Below are positions 10,876-22,143 of a stretch of DNA of 64,000 nt, one piece after another. The first letter of the stretch is position 1; each line of letters starts with the position of its first letter. The notes below the pieces were generated by a model. That model was not told the DNA's origin. It saw nothing but the letters and a program-made list of their open reading frames with translations, and did not search any database. This DNA comes from Talinum fruticosum (taxonomy: Eukaryota; Streptophyta; Magnoliopsida; Caryophyllales; Talinaceae). The DNA lies in assembly GCA_021018815.1 (NCBI GenBank), contig JAITYX010000063.1:2469501-2533500 (forward strand). Reading direction: 5' to 3'. A program made the translations under genes and the position numbers.

Positions 10876-11599
10876 TTAGGAAATAGACCTCGTCACATAT
10901 CCATATGGATTACATGTAATAAGATGTCCTCTTTTCATAAATTTTTTGGTGAGCCAATCATAAGCCGCTCCATCGGTTGAAAAGCCTAAGAAGAAGTCCG
11001 TCTCATTACGCTCCTTGATAAGTTCCATTGTCTCGCCGATGAATTTATCTCCTTCACCATGTACATCCGCAACGACTTTAACTCTTTCACCAAGCTCCTT
11101 AAATATAGGCTTTGGTTTGCTTTCAGCTTCCTCCAAAAGCTTCTTTGCCTTAAACACCTCTAAGGCCATCGAATTAGCTTCAACATCATCATCCTTCCTC
11201 TTCTTTGCTCGAGTAGTACGTCCTTCAAGCTTACGTTTTTCGATGAAGTTGTTTGCCTACTTCTTGGGGGGATTGACTTTCCTCACCTCTCATTGTTTCA
11301 GTCATACCAGCCACTTATTCGGTATCATCGGTGTCCCCGAACCTTCCACGAGTGTCAAATGTTATGTCTTCAATGCCTTGTTGGAGACTACTTTGGCCAA
11401 CATCCATTCCCGGGGCAAAACTAAGGGCTCCAGTTGCTCCTCTATTGTTAAAAATAAACCTCAACTTCTCTACATGACGTAAAGGCTCATGTCGAATGAA
11501 GGAGGGGCATTTAGTCCTCTCGCACATATCATACATTAACAAAACATGAGTATAAGTTTGTTTACATCTATTAACTTTACTACGACCATATAACAACAC
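10876..11599 (-). pseudogene. Harbinger Myb/SANT-like accessory protein (C-terminal part)
   Basis: Two - strand ORFs form one product. Upstream (11599-11315) has CPSFIRHEPLRHVEKLRFIF and ATGALSFAPG, matching the segment after the Myb/SANT domain in PIF/Harbinger ORF partners (PLR..ekL..iF...ATG). Downstream, in another frame, lies a basic patch (EKRKLEGRTTRAKKRK, likely nuclear localisation) at about 11250-11190. It continues as MALEVFKAKKLLEEAESK and ends GHLITCNPYGYVTRSIS at 10876. A frameshift lies near 11240-11320. The N-terminal SANT helix region is not recognised and may be lost or in an upstream exon. Such proteins help the transposase bind DNA and enter the nucleus (known for the superfamily). 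Confidence 0.65.
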
Positions 11600-11628
11600 A
11601 CAAAACCGTAGTCATTGCCGATAACCAT

Positions 11629-12408
11629 CTAATTTCACATAAGTATTGAAATCGTTTCCAGAGCACAATGATAAACACAAAACCAACACACAACCATCGG
11701 AACACGTGAAAACCATAGTCATTGCCCATACATCTAAAATTCGAAATTATATCAAATAAATTGTTACCTTAATCGTTGTCTATATCTTGCTCAAGTGTTG
11801 CTCTCACCGAACGATAAACCCGGAATCAGCAGAGACAAGGAGTCGAGCTTCCACTTTTCTTCGATTGTTGTTCGTCTATGGCGGATAGCGAGTGAGAGGC
11901 ATGGAGGTGAGTTTCTTCGATTGCCTTCGACCGAAAGAGAGCGATGAGAGGAGGCGAGGGAGAGGTGTAGCAGATTTGGCGAGAGGGAGACGTAAGACCA
12001 CGAGGCGAGACCCGGAGAGGGAAACGCGAGAGGGGGCAGAGAGGGAGACGGGAGACGCGAGAGGGGGCAGAGAGGCGACACCGGAGAGGGAGATGTGAGA
12101 CGCAGACATGGAGTCCCGGAGAGGGGGCAGAGAGGGGTTTAATTTGAAGATGGGGCATAGCAGATTTGAAGAGGGCTTTAACTTGGGGTGGGTGAGAAAT
12201 TTATGACTGTAATTGCTTCTACTATATTTTTTCCGGACAATATTACGGCTACTAGAGGTAGATAAGAGCTTAGACGCACATAGGGTTGCGGTTCTCATAA
12301 TTTATTAAAGACTTCTTGGGGGTTTAATTTGGAGTTGGGTCTACTCGTCATAACTGTTGGGAGAGAGAAGATGAGAGACCCAAAGGGAGAGAGAGGTGTA
12401 GGAGGGTG

Positions 12409-12486
<78 letters not shown>

Positions 12487-13272
12487 TCAATACTAATTTC
12501 ACATAAGTATTGAAATCGTTTCCAGAGCACAATGATAAACACAAAACCAACACACAACCATCGGAACACGTAAAACCATAGTCATTGCCCATACATCTAA
12601 AATTCGAAATTATATCAAATAAATTGTTACCTTAATCGTTGTCTATATCTTGCTCAAGTGTTGCTCTCACCGAACGATAAACCCGTAATCAGCAGAGACA
12701 AGGAGTCGAGCTTCCACTTTTCTTCGATTGTTGTTCGTCTATGGCGGATAGCGAGTGAGAGGCATGGAGGTGAGTTTCTTCGATTGCCTTCGACCGAAAG
12801 AGAGCGATGAGAGGAGGCGAGGGAGAGGTGTAGCAGATTTGGCAGAGAGGGAGACGTAAGACCACAGAGGCGAGACCCGGAGAGGGAAACGCGAGAGGGG
12901 GCAGAGAGGGAGACGGGAGACGCGAGAGGGGGCAGAGAGGCGACACCGGAGAGGGAGATGTGAGACGCAGACATGGAGTCCCGGAGAGGGGGCAGAGAGG
13001 GGTTTAATTTGAAGATGGGGCATAGCAGATTTGAAGAGGGCTTTAACTTGGGGTGGGTGAGAAATTTATGACTTGTAATTGCTTCTACTATATTTTTCCG
13101 GACAATATTACGGCTACTAGAGGTAGATAAGAGCTTAGACGCACATAGGGTTGCGGTTCTCATAATTTATTAAAGACTTCTTGGGGGTTTAATTTGGAGT
13201 TGGGTCTACTGTCATAACTGTTGGGAGAGAGAAGATGAGAGACCCAAAGGGAGAGAGAGGTGTAGGAGGGTG

Positions 13273-13354
<82 letters not shown>
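11629..13354. repeat. Tandem duplication of an ~860 bp segment, each copy ending in (TTA)n
   Basis: Copy A begins CTAATTTCACATAAGTATTG at 11629 and copy B at about 12493. Both run through the same GA-rich block (11870-12150 and 12760-13010), the GGGTGGGTGAGAAATTTATGA phrase and AGATGAGAGACCCAAAGG, and end in (TTA)n (12411-12486 and 13275-13354). They are nearly identical. The visible differences are almost all one-base indels (for example GGCGAGAG against GGCAGAGAG, CCACGAGG against CCACAGAGG). On the - strand the CT-rich block lies upstream of the Myb gene and is probably its leader/promoter region, so the element has two such leaders. Confidence 0.9.
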
Positions 13355-13356
<2 letters not shown>

Positions 13357-13394
13357 CATGACATAATAATAATAATATTAATACATTATTATTG

Positions 13395-13441
<47 letters not shown>

Positions 13442-13551
13442 GTTGTTACTACTACTAGTACTATTATTATTATAATTATAATAATAATTATTATTATTAC
13501 TATTATTAGTATTATTATTACTACTATTATTATTACTATGATTATTGCTAT

Positions 13552-13627
<76 letters not shown>

Positions 13628-13945
13628 GTTGTTGTTGTTATTGCTAAAAATATTATTATATTTCAAAATTTTAGTATTATCATTACTATAATTATTATTA
13701 TTATTATTATCATTATCGACGTTGTAACTTGTTATTATAATGATCGTCATTGTCATCGTTATAATACTCTTGGGATAATTTCATAACAATAATAATAATA
13801 TCAATAATGATAATAATAATAAATAATAAATAATAATAATAACAATAAAATAATAATAATAATAATAATAATGATAATAATAACAATAAAATAATAATAA
13901 TAAAAATAAAAATAAAAATAAAAATAAAAATAATAATCATAATAA

Positions 13946-13989
<44 letters not shown>

Positions 13990-14050
13990 TTATTATTATT
14001 ATTATTATTATTATTAAAAATTTAATTATTTAATATTATTATTACTATTA
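13355..14050. repeat. Compound (TTA)n/(ATA)n/(TTG)n microsatellite field
   Basis: About 700 bp of TTA, ATA, TTG, ACT and AAAT repeats, lying about 230 bp inside the right end of Harbinger element 1. The unit GTTGTAACTTGTTATTATAATGATCGTCATTGTCATCG (in parts) near 13720-13760 recurs near 14880-14910 in the neighbouring element and, diverged, at 9120-9155, marking shared terminal-region ancestry. No genes. Confidence 0.9.
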
Positions 14051-14305
14051 TAACAGACTTATAACAGACTTATAATCGCTCATAACCGCTATAGCAGACT
14101 TATAACCGCTATACAACCCATAACAGCTATAACCGCTAATTATAACAGCTCATAACAACTCGAAATAGTTCAGTAATGACTCATAACATCTCATAGCAGA
14201 CTCATAACAGACTCATAACAGCTCATAAACGCTATAAACGCTATAACCGCTAGTTTTAACAATTGAAACGAATAGACTCTTAAAAATCAACCAATGTTTT
14301 TCTAA

Positions 14306-14552
14306 GGGCCTGTTCGTTTTAGCGTTTATAACCGCTAACCGCTAATAATCGCTCATAAACGCTCATAATCGCTCATAAACGCTCATAACCGCTCATAAAT
14401 GCTCATAACCGCTAATAAACACTATAACGACTCATAGCAGACTAATAACAGACTCATAACGACTAGTTATAACCGCTATAACAGATTATCCACTATAACA
14501 GACTAATAAACTCATATTATTATTATTGTGATGATTATTATTTATGATGATG

Positions 14553-14621
<69 letters not shown>

Positions 14622-15109
14622 TAATTATATTATTATTATTATTATCATTATCATTATTAAGAAAAAAATTATTATTATTATTACTAATATCATAACTATA
14701 ATTATTATTATCATTATCGCCGTTGTAACTTCTTATTATAATGGTACTCATCGTCATCGTTATCGTACTCTTGCGATAATTTGATATTATTATTATTATT
14801 ATTGCTAAAAAATATTATTATATTTAAAAATTTTAGTAATATCATTACTATAATTATTATTGTTATTATCATTATCGACGTTGTAACTTGTTATTATAAT
14901 GATCGTCATTGTCATCGTTATAGTAGTCTTTTGATAATTTCATAATAATAATAACAATATCAATAATAATAATAATAAAAATAAAATAATAATAATAATA
15001 ATAATAATACATTAATAATAATAATAATAATAATTATTATTATTATTATTATCATCATTTTATTGTTATTATTATTATTTTCATTATTGCTCTCAATAAC
15101 AATAAAATA

Positions 15110-15155
<46 letters not shown>

Positions 15156-15409
15156 CATTATTATTATTATTATTATTATTAAAAAGGTAATTATTAATAT
15201 TATTATTACCATTATAACAGACTTATAACCGCTCATAACAACTATACAATTCATAACAGTTATAACCGCTAATTATAACAACTCATAACAGCTCGTAACA
15301 GTTCGTAGCGACTCATAACAACTCATAACAACTCATAGCAACTCATAACGACTCATAAACGTTATAAACGCTATAACCGTTAGTTTTAACAGTTGAAACG
15401 AACAGACCA
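14306..15409. mobile_element. Non-autonomous Harbinger element (1.1 kb), TAA target duplication
   Basis: Flanked by TAA at 14303-14305 and 15410-15412. The left end GGGCCTGTTCGTTTTAGCG and the reversed right end TGGTCTGTTCGTTTCAACTG match the ends of element 1. The interior is only subterminal CGCT(C/A)ATAA-type repeats and (TTA)n. It is an internally deleted relative of element 1, sitting 23 bp to its right with a scrap of LINE-A between them. Confidence 0.85.
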
Positions 15410-15412
15410 TAA

Positions 15413-16200
15413 GAATGCTACCTCTGCTGATAGAGCTATTATCTCATTGGCATTCAACATATAGACTCAGTGGAAAAATATTTTGGTTGTCCTATTTTTC
15501 AAGGACGACATAAATAGACAATGTTCTTGTATATGTTAATGAAAGTATACAATTAATTGTAGAATTGGAAAGTTAGTTCACTTTCAAAGGTAGGTTGTAT
15601 TGCACTTGTTCAATCTAATCTTGAATCATTACTTGCTTTATACTATGCAATGTCTTAAGTTTCCATCTGTGATGACTAGTCTTGGATAAAATTTAATCGT
15701 GATTGTTTTAGAAAAAAATCTTATAATGTTAAATGCTTATCTATTGTACCTGGGATAAAGTTTGTACACCAAAAAAATGGGGGCAGGAGGGTGGGCTTGA
15801 AAAAACACAAGCGATTAATCAAGTTTTTTGGTAAGCTTGTATTAGAAATGTCTCAATGTGCCTAATAACTTTTGGGTTCAAGTTATAAGAGCCAAGTACC
15901 CAATGCCTACTAATTGTTTTACCCATAAATCTAAACCGTTAGACTCTTTGGCTTGCAAATATTTACTTAGCGAAAGGAAACTTTTCCAAAAAGGCATTAA
16001 ATGGAAAATAGATAATGGTGAGACCACCAAATTTTAGTGAGATATTTGGTGTGGTTAACAAACTTATTGGATACCCTCCTGTAATGGCCACAACCCTCGA
16101 GCGCGATCCTCCATAAATGTCGATTTAAGGGACGTGTACATACTATTTTTATTTTAAAATTATTTTCGGATGGCTATTTTAAGAAGTATTTTATCTTTGA
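15413..16200 (+). mobile_element. LINE-A piece 2: reverse transcriptase C-terminal region
   Basis: The reading resumes directly after the Harbinger element with NATSADRAIISLAFNI. It then shows GCPIFQGRHK (the YLG.P.f.gR region), VGCIALVQSNLESLLALYYAM (usual GR..LiqsvL..lp.Y.M), WDKVCTPK (usual W..vc.PK) and a decayed KFW.DIWCG box near 16020-16060. Many stops and frameshifts. It is interrupted again at about 16200. Confidence 0.7.
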
Positions 16201-18280
16201 AAGTTAAAGAATTCTCGGTACAGACAAACAAAACTAATTTGTTCATAAAATGAATTGCACCAAGGTTCACTAGGTTGAACAACTCTATTTTTTAGACTAA
16301 GAGTCAAGCCCGAGGACGGCTGCGAAACACCAGAATGGGTGCAATATAGTAGGGACTTGAATTCTCTAGCCAATCTGTAGGAGCAGACTTGGCCAAAGAA
16401 CCTCGGTTGTTAACTCTGTTCAAAAACTCTCATTTCAGTCGAAAATCGAGATGCTTATTATTGGAGGGAAAAAAGGGAGTCGTCAATCAATTTTGTATGA
16501 AATTAACAAAATATTTTACTTTCTTAATCAAGTTCAAACCAAAGTGACAATTCCAAAGTGGAACAAAAATAAACTAAAATTATCAAACATTTTGAAATAG
16601 CACTCCATTGGCCTAACCAATGATACAATGTCCGACCTTGAAGGTACATAATGAAAAGATGTGCTCCTCATTCGGCCTGTTAAAAACGACCTCTATTAAT
16701 TAGAAAATAGAAAACTAAGTTGTATTAAATTAAATCAGACATGTGACATGCTAATTGTGAAAATTAAACATAGAAGTCATGCACAAGAAAGAGGTAAAGA
16801 AAACAATAAATCCATATTAAACTATTACATAGGCCGAGGATGCTAATCAAATTAAATTACATGGTTTAAAAACCCGATCAAAATGATAACATAATAAAAT
16901 GACTAAAATAATAGCAATGAAAAGAAACTTGAAGAACTAATCTAAGCTCTCAAGTAGATCCATCTGTAAAACTTTTTACTAGATTCCAACAGAGTAACAA
17001 CAAGAGGATTAGAACTTTTAAAGAGCTAAGAAAGGTCTCTTTTGAGAGAGCATTGAGAGCGAAAAGATGGAAGTTTTCTAGAGATAACGTGGGTGTGAGA
17101 TAAGAGGCTGAGGTGTAGAACGAAAGTGCAAAATGAAGTATGAATGAGGTGTGAATCAAGTATGTAAAATGCCTCACAAATAACCTTTATTTACAGAGGA
17201 TCTTTAGGTTAGAGTCAGACATTAGGCAACCAATCACTGGGAATTTTGCCAAAGAATCACTTGAAAATCAGTTCAGAATCAGTCCATTTGAACAGGCCAA
17301 TAAATGATAGATATTCGAGAGTCGTCAGGGATGGAAACTTGAGCTGGTTTCTTGCTAGACACAATGCTTGAATCTAGCTTGGTTCGGTCCGAGGCTGGGA
17401 AGGAAATTTGGGTTAGTTTCCCTTGAGGTAAGAAATGTGTTTTTGTGCCAGTTTGATACGTGGGCGCGCAAATTGAAAAAACCATGGCCAAGGAACCCGA
17501 GTCCATTACTATTTTGGGAACCCCGATTGCGTTTCCATTTTGGAAAACTAGTCAAGTTTCCATTTTTGGAAAGTTTCTAAGAAAGGAAATTGTTTTAGTT
17601 TGGGTTGATGTTTGACTAATGTGCTGTTGTTTTGGGCTGTTAGTGAAATTTTTACTTTTCTTTTAGTCCAACTTAGCCCTAAGCATATGAATGAAGCTAG
17701 ATCTTTATCATCGAGCTGTTATAAAAAGTAAAAATAAATAAATAAGTAAAACCGAGGCCCCATTTTGAGTTTTTATACTTAGTCGCCACTTTGACCAAGT
17801 CCGAGCATGATGGAGATCAAAGTAGATGACTTTGTGTTTATCTGTTTGAAGGTGTTATCCTACCGTGGTGATGTATAGGCCTGGAGATCCGTAGCCATAT
17901 CATCGCGAATTTTATAGAAGCCTAAACATCTATAGCCCGATCTTTGTGAACTTGATGGCATTAAAGTTTAAAGATATGTAGCCGGATCCTTATAAGGTTG
18001 ATGGCATTTGAGCCCGATGATCTGCAGCCTGATCTTTATGAAGTGGATGGCGTTCGAGCTTGATGATCTATACCCGGATCTTTTTGAACTTGGTGGTGGT
18101 TAAACATGATGATATGTTGTCGGATCCGATGAACTTGGTGGCCGTTGAGCCCGATGACTGTAGCCGGATGTTCGTTTTGTTGAATCAATTGTAAGTAATT
18201 TTATCACCAAACCATTACAAAAAATAAAAATAACTAAAAAATTAAAAATCAATAGACCAGTTTAGGTGTCTACGCCTTTA
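16200..18280. mobile_element. Insert within LINE-A, probable LTR-type sequence
   Basis: LINE-A reading is lost at about 16200 and returns near 18500, so about 2 kb has been inserted. The insert contains no transposase or polymerase. Phrases such as GAGTCGTCAATC (16470), TTAGTCGCCACTTTGACC (17780) and a final GGTGTCTACG (18267) resemble the LTRs of plant Ty3 elements, suggesting a solo LTR; no clean target duplication was found. The ORFs inside are short and unrecognised. It carries the minisatellite at 17876-18180. Confidence 0.35.
17876..18180. repeat. Degenerate ~47 bp minisatellite
   Basis: About six imperfect copies of a unit with the order GAT(C/G)..TAGCC(C/G)GATC, TTTATGAACTTGATGGC, then (T/G)TTGAGCCCGAT. 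Copies differ in length and sequence. Non-coding. Confidence 0.7.
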
Positions 18281-18479
18281 GGTTCAATAACAAGATGTTC
18301 CTTTTATTGAATGAAAAATAATTTTATTACTTCGAGTAAAGAATAAAATCTAGTTTGGCTTAGATCCTTTTCATTGAATCATGTTTGTCAAGCAATTAAA
18401 ATTATTTCACTTTCATCACATGATATGGAATATTCATTTTGTTGAGTCTCACTGATAATGACTTTTTTCATCGAGTCAA

Positions 18480-19480
18480 CAACATAGAATGGGTATAATA
18501 TCCCTCCCTAGAACCAATCACCTTGGAATTTTGCTTGGATATGGAAGCCCAAATTGAAACTCTTTCTTTGGCAAATAGGCTATGAGTCCTTGCCTATATA
18601 GGATACGTTGCCAATACATGCCTTAGTTTAGAGCCCAGACGTCCTCTCTGTCATTCTGCTTATGAATCAATATCACACCTTTTCTTTATTGTCCATTGGC
18701 AAAGGAAACATGGGATGTAGCCTACCACCGTAAATGTTTTGACATTAACCACACATTTAGGAAACTCGTCTTATAATGACATAGTATCAGCTTTTATAGC
18801 CCTAAAAAACCACAACAATTGGCTCGTATGCTATATTTGTTATGGAGCATTTGGAAAAGTCGAAATGCAGTAGTGTTTAATAATGAAAATCTTAATTATA
18901 TTGCTACAATTTTATGTGCAAAACAAATATGGGCTGAATGGAAAGCCAGAGGAAGGTTTAATCCTTATTACACATCTCCATATTCTCATCAACCTTATTC
19001 GTCCACTTCTTCAAGACATTTACTGAGGTGAAACAATCTGTCAGATGGGTTCATTAAAGTGAATTTTGATGGATAGAAATTGTCTTCATCACATGGTGGA
19101 GACTTGTGATTAGGAGATTAAATGAAGTTTTCTTCAAGTTAGAACATCTAATTTGGGAATGATATTAGTTATTATAGCAAAAACAGTTCTGCAAAATGAA
19201 GTGTGAATTGCTAGACAAGTAGGTTTTCGTTCGATTATACTCAAAGGGGATAATCAATTCAATATCTGAGTTATGAAGGGTGAGATATAGACTCTTTGTG
19301 AAACTCATAGATTTATTCGAGACATAAGATGTTACCTAAACAATTGTTATCAAGTTCAAATTCACCATATATTTTGTAAGGGTAATTATGTAACGGATTG
19401 GCTAGAAATTGGGTATAACTCTTAAAAGAAGGCTACCAATTAATTGTGTCACTTACTCTTGAAAAAAAACAGAAATAAAA
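18480..19480 (+). mobile_element. LINE-A piece 3: zf-RVT and RNase H tail
   Basis: The zf-RVT region (WNFAWIWKPKLKLFLWQIGYESLP) starts near 18515. It continues through the stretch before RNase H (LLWSIWKSRNAVVFNNEN, ORF at 18819-19031). The RNase H-like domain then follows in broken frames, with FIKVNFDG near 19050, a gDnq-like patch at 19250 and HHIFCKGNYVTDWL near 19365-19400. These are the last domains of a plant L1-type ORF2. An A-rich tract near 19455-19500 may be the 3' end of the LINE. Confidence 0.7.
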
Positions 19481-19874
19481 ATAAAATTAAAATTATATAA
19501 GAATAAGAGAAATGCAAAAGGTAAGCTTGGTTAAATATTGGCCCTCTGGTTGACCCACCTTATTAGCTCAGTAATCCAACACAACATTGACTTAAGCATA
19601 TGATTCAATATAATCATTTCAATTCACTTCAAGATGGTCTCTCTACATTTTTTTTTGTCCCTCAAGCCATAGGGGTAGCTTCTTGTTTATCGTTGTCTAA
19701 TGAATATATTCAAAATTGGTTTAGATAGAGATGAGATATTTCATCTTTTATCTCTTGGTTGGATAGATTTTTATCACAAATCAAGGAAATTTTATTAGAT
19801 TATAGGTGAGAATTTTATTTGAATACGCTGATAAAAAATCCTAGAGCTCGACTAATTGGTATGCATCTCTAAAG
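19481..19874. other. Unassigned, between LINE-A and Harbinger nest
   Basis: AT-rich DNA with no gene. It may be more LINE-derived sequence, but no motif is clear. Confidence 0.4.
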
Positions 19875-20389
19875 GGCGTGTTCGGTAAAATTAGTTGTTT
19901 CAGTAGTGGTTAGTCTGTTTTAGTAGATGTTAGTCTGTTTTATTAGTGATTAGCTGTTAATGACTAGTGGTTAATGGTTAGATGTTCAACTAGTGATTTG
20001 AGATAAGTGTGTTCGGTAATAGTAGTCTGTTTAAGTAGCGATTTATATAAAATGACTTAAAAGGACATAATTGATAAAAGATTTTAGAAAATAAAAAGGA
20101 GAATTTTGGAAATTATGTGCAAACACTAGGTAGTGTTTTTGAAAACGTTACTTTGAGGGCACTGTTCGGCAACGAGTGTTTTAGGTAGCGTTTAGTGTTT
20201 TGAATGAGTTAAAACACTACTTCCTTAATTTTACAAGTGTTCGGTTAATTAGCTTTTTTCAGTAGCGTTTAGCGTTTATACTAGCTTTTTTAAAACGTTA
20301 CTAACATTAACGTTTGAAAATTGAAACTAGTGTTTCAATACTTTAATTCCAAAATACCCTTAATTTATCATAGATATTACAATCCATGC

Positions 20390-20700
20390 CATTATTATAA
20401 AAACCCTTGTAAACACTCGCCCTCTCTCTCCTCGGGGTCTCGCCATCCCTTTCCTCTCTGCTCAAGCTCTCTGCTCTCTCTCTGCAGTCCCTCTCCGCTC
20501 TCCTCAAGCTCTCTGCTCTCTCTCTTTCTGCTCTGCCGTCTCTCTCCTCTCACCTCAAATTCTCTCGCTCTTGCCAAAATCGAAGTCCGAGTCCGCTTCC
20601 CCTCGCTTGCTCTGCCGTCTCTCTGTCGATTAGCTCTCATCTGAAGAACTTTGCTCTGCTTCCCCTCTCTCTCTGCATCCGAAGAAGGAAAGAAGAAATT
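20390..20700 (+). promoter_or_regulatory. TATA box and CT-rich leader of the second Harbinger element
   Basis: TATAAAAAC at 20396-20404 is followed immediately by about 280 bp of CTCTCTCC-rich DNA (20415-20690), a typical plant core promoter and leader. The Myb-like gene starts at 22144 on the same strand. Element 1 has an equivalent CT-rich block upstream of its Myb gene, so the arrangement is shared. ORFs inside the block (20321-20644 and its antisense) are composition artefacts. Confidence 0.55.
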
Positions 20701-22143
20701 TTGGAGCAATACTTGTGAGTAACAAATCTCTTTCATCTATCTTTTTAATTTCTAATGTATATTACCCGATTCGAAACTCGAAGATTGTGTATTCCCTCTA
20801 TGGGTTTTTTGAAATTTCGCAAATTTGTACAAGGTAATTGCATGATGAAATAGACTATGAATCGAGTAAAGAAAGCAAGATGAAGATTCCCTTTCTGAAC
20901 GAATTTGTCTGTCGGAATATGTGGTGGCCATAGACTATTAGAGAGAGAGATTTGTAAGTTAGGCTCCTGTGTTTCACTGTCATGTTGTCCTGTTCTAAGA
21001 TGTGTTCTTTTTTTCCTTTCCATCTCTCTCTCTTGCTGTATTTTATTTTCTGTTTCAATCCCTTCCCTAGCCTACCATTTTCAATGGTTTCTCTCGCTCG
21101 ATCATGGGTTCTCCGATGGGCTTTGGGCTGAGATAGGGTGGTTCCGGTATTGGGATTAAGCGCATTGGATCAGCTACCAAACCTAACTTCTATTAAATAC
21201 TCGTCGTTTTGTTGGGTTGAAGCTTTCCAAATGATGATTTTTGATGTTCTAGGATTGGGCCTGAAGCCCATTTTTAGTCGATTTGTGCAACCAAAAAAAA
21301 AAGTTAGGAATACTAATGAGCTACTGTGATATAGTAATAATTTGGGCAAAAGTGAAAATTAGGCAATGAGTAATGATATGAAGACGAGATGGGAAAACTG
21401 CAAAGGATAACAACCTAATATCAAAAAAATTGATACAGTGCACAATTTTCTTAAGATTGTATATGAATTTTGATTATAAAACATTTGAATTTTAAAAGGT
21501 TATAAAATATCAGTGAATTTATGTAAGTTAAAAGGTTGAAATAGAAAATTACTAAACTTAGTTAAAAGGTTGAAATAAAAAATTACTAAACTTGCGCTAA
21601 TTTTATTATGACATAAATTATTGTTTTGAAACCTAATATCAATAAAGTTTTTTGAAACTAAATGTGCATAATACATGTTAAATACCATAACTTCACAAAA
21701 TGAAACAGTATGAATCAACAAGTAAACATTAAACAAGTAGATGTTCTGAATGTATTAGAAAGTAGACCTATCAATTTAGGTAGATTGGGAATACGACATC
21801 AATATAGATATTGCTCCGAGGCCAAATATAGGTCGCAAGTATTTTCTCGGTTCGGATAACTAGTAGTCGGTTCGAGTTTGCTCTTACTTCTAGCAACGAG
21901 TGCTAGAAAGCAATAGTTTATCACCTTTGTCAATTGCCATACAAATTAGCAAAAATAATTACATTATTAAAAAGGAAAAACAACTAATCAGAATTTTTAA
22001 ATTTTACAAATCGAGATAAAGAGGTAACTCCCGAAATTACATGCACAATATACAATAATTTCGGACATTCCTTCTTGTGATTAATGAGTTGTTGAGTTTC
22101 AACAATTTTGTTTTATTCGTGTAAAGGTTTGACATTATATTAC

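Larger units (their letters stand above)
8733..14279 (-). mobile_element. PIF/Harbinger element 1, two-gene type, TTA target duplication
   Basis: The element is bounded by TTA at 8730-8732 and TTA at 14280-14282. Its ends are inverted repeats: GGGTTCTGTTCGTTT on the left and, reversed, GAGTCTATTCGTTTC on the right. A 3 bp TWA target duplication, short TIRs and a Myb/SANT gene followed by a DDE transposase on one strand are the hallmarks of PIF/Harbinger. It is inserted into LINE-A. Both genes carry breaks, so it is probably no longer autonomous. The interior has been enlarged by an 860 bp tandem duplication and very long (TTA)n tracts. Confidence 0.85.

Noticed and set aside
11791..13163. Ser/Pro/Leu-rich ORFs on the - strand
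   Set aside because: They come from the CT-rich leader of the Harbinger element, duplicated in tandem. The same frames in both copies follow the duplication, not selection.
20321..20736. ORFs on both strands over the CT-rich block
   Set aside because: CT-dinucleotide composition keeps frames open; no domain features, and it lies right after a TATA box.
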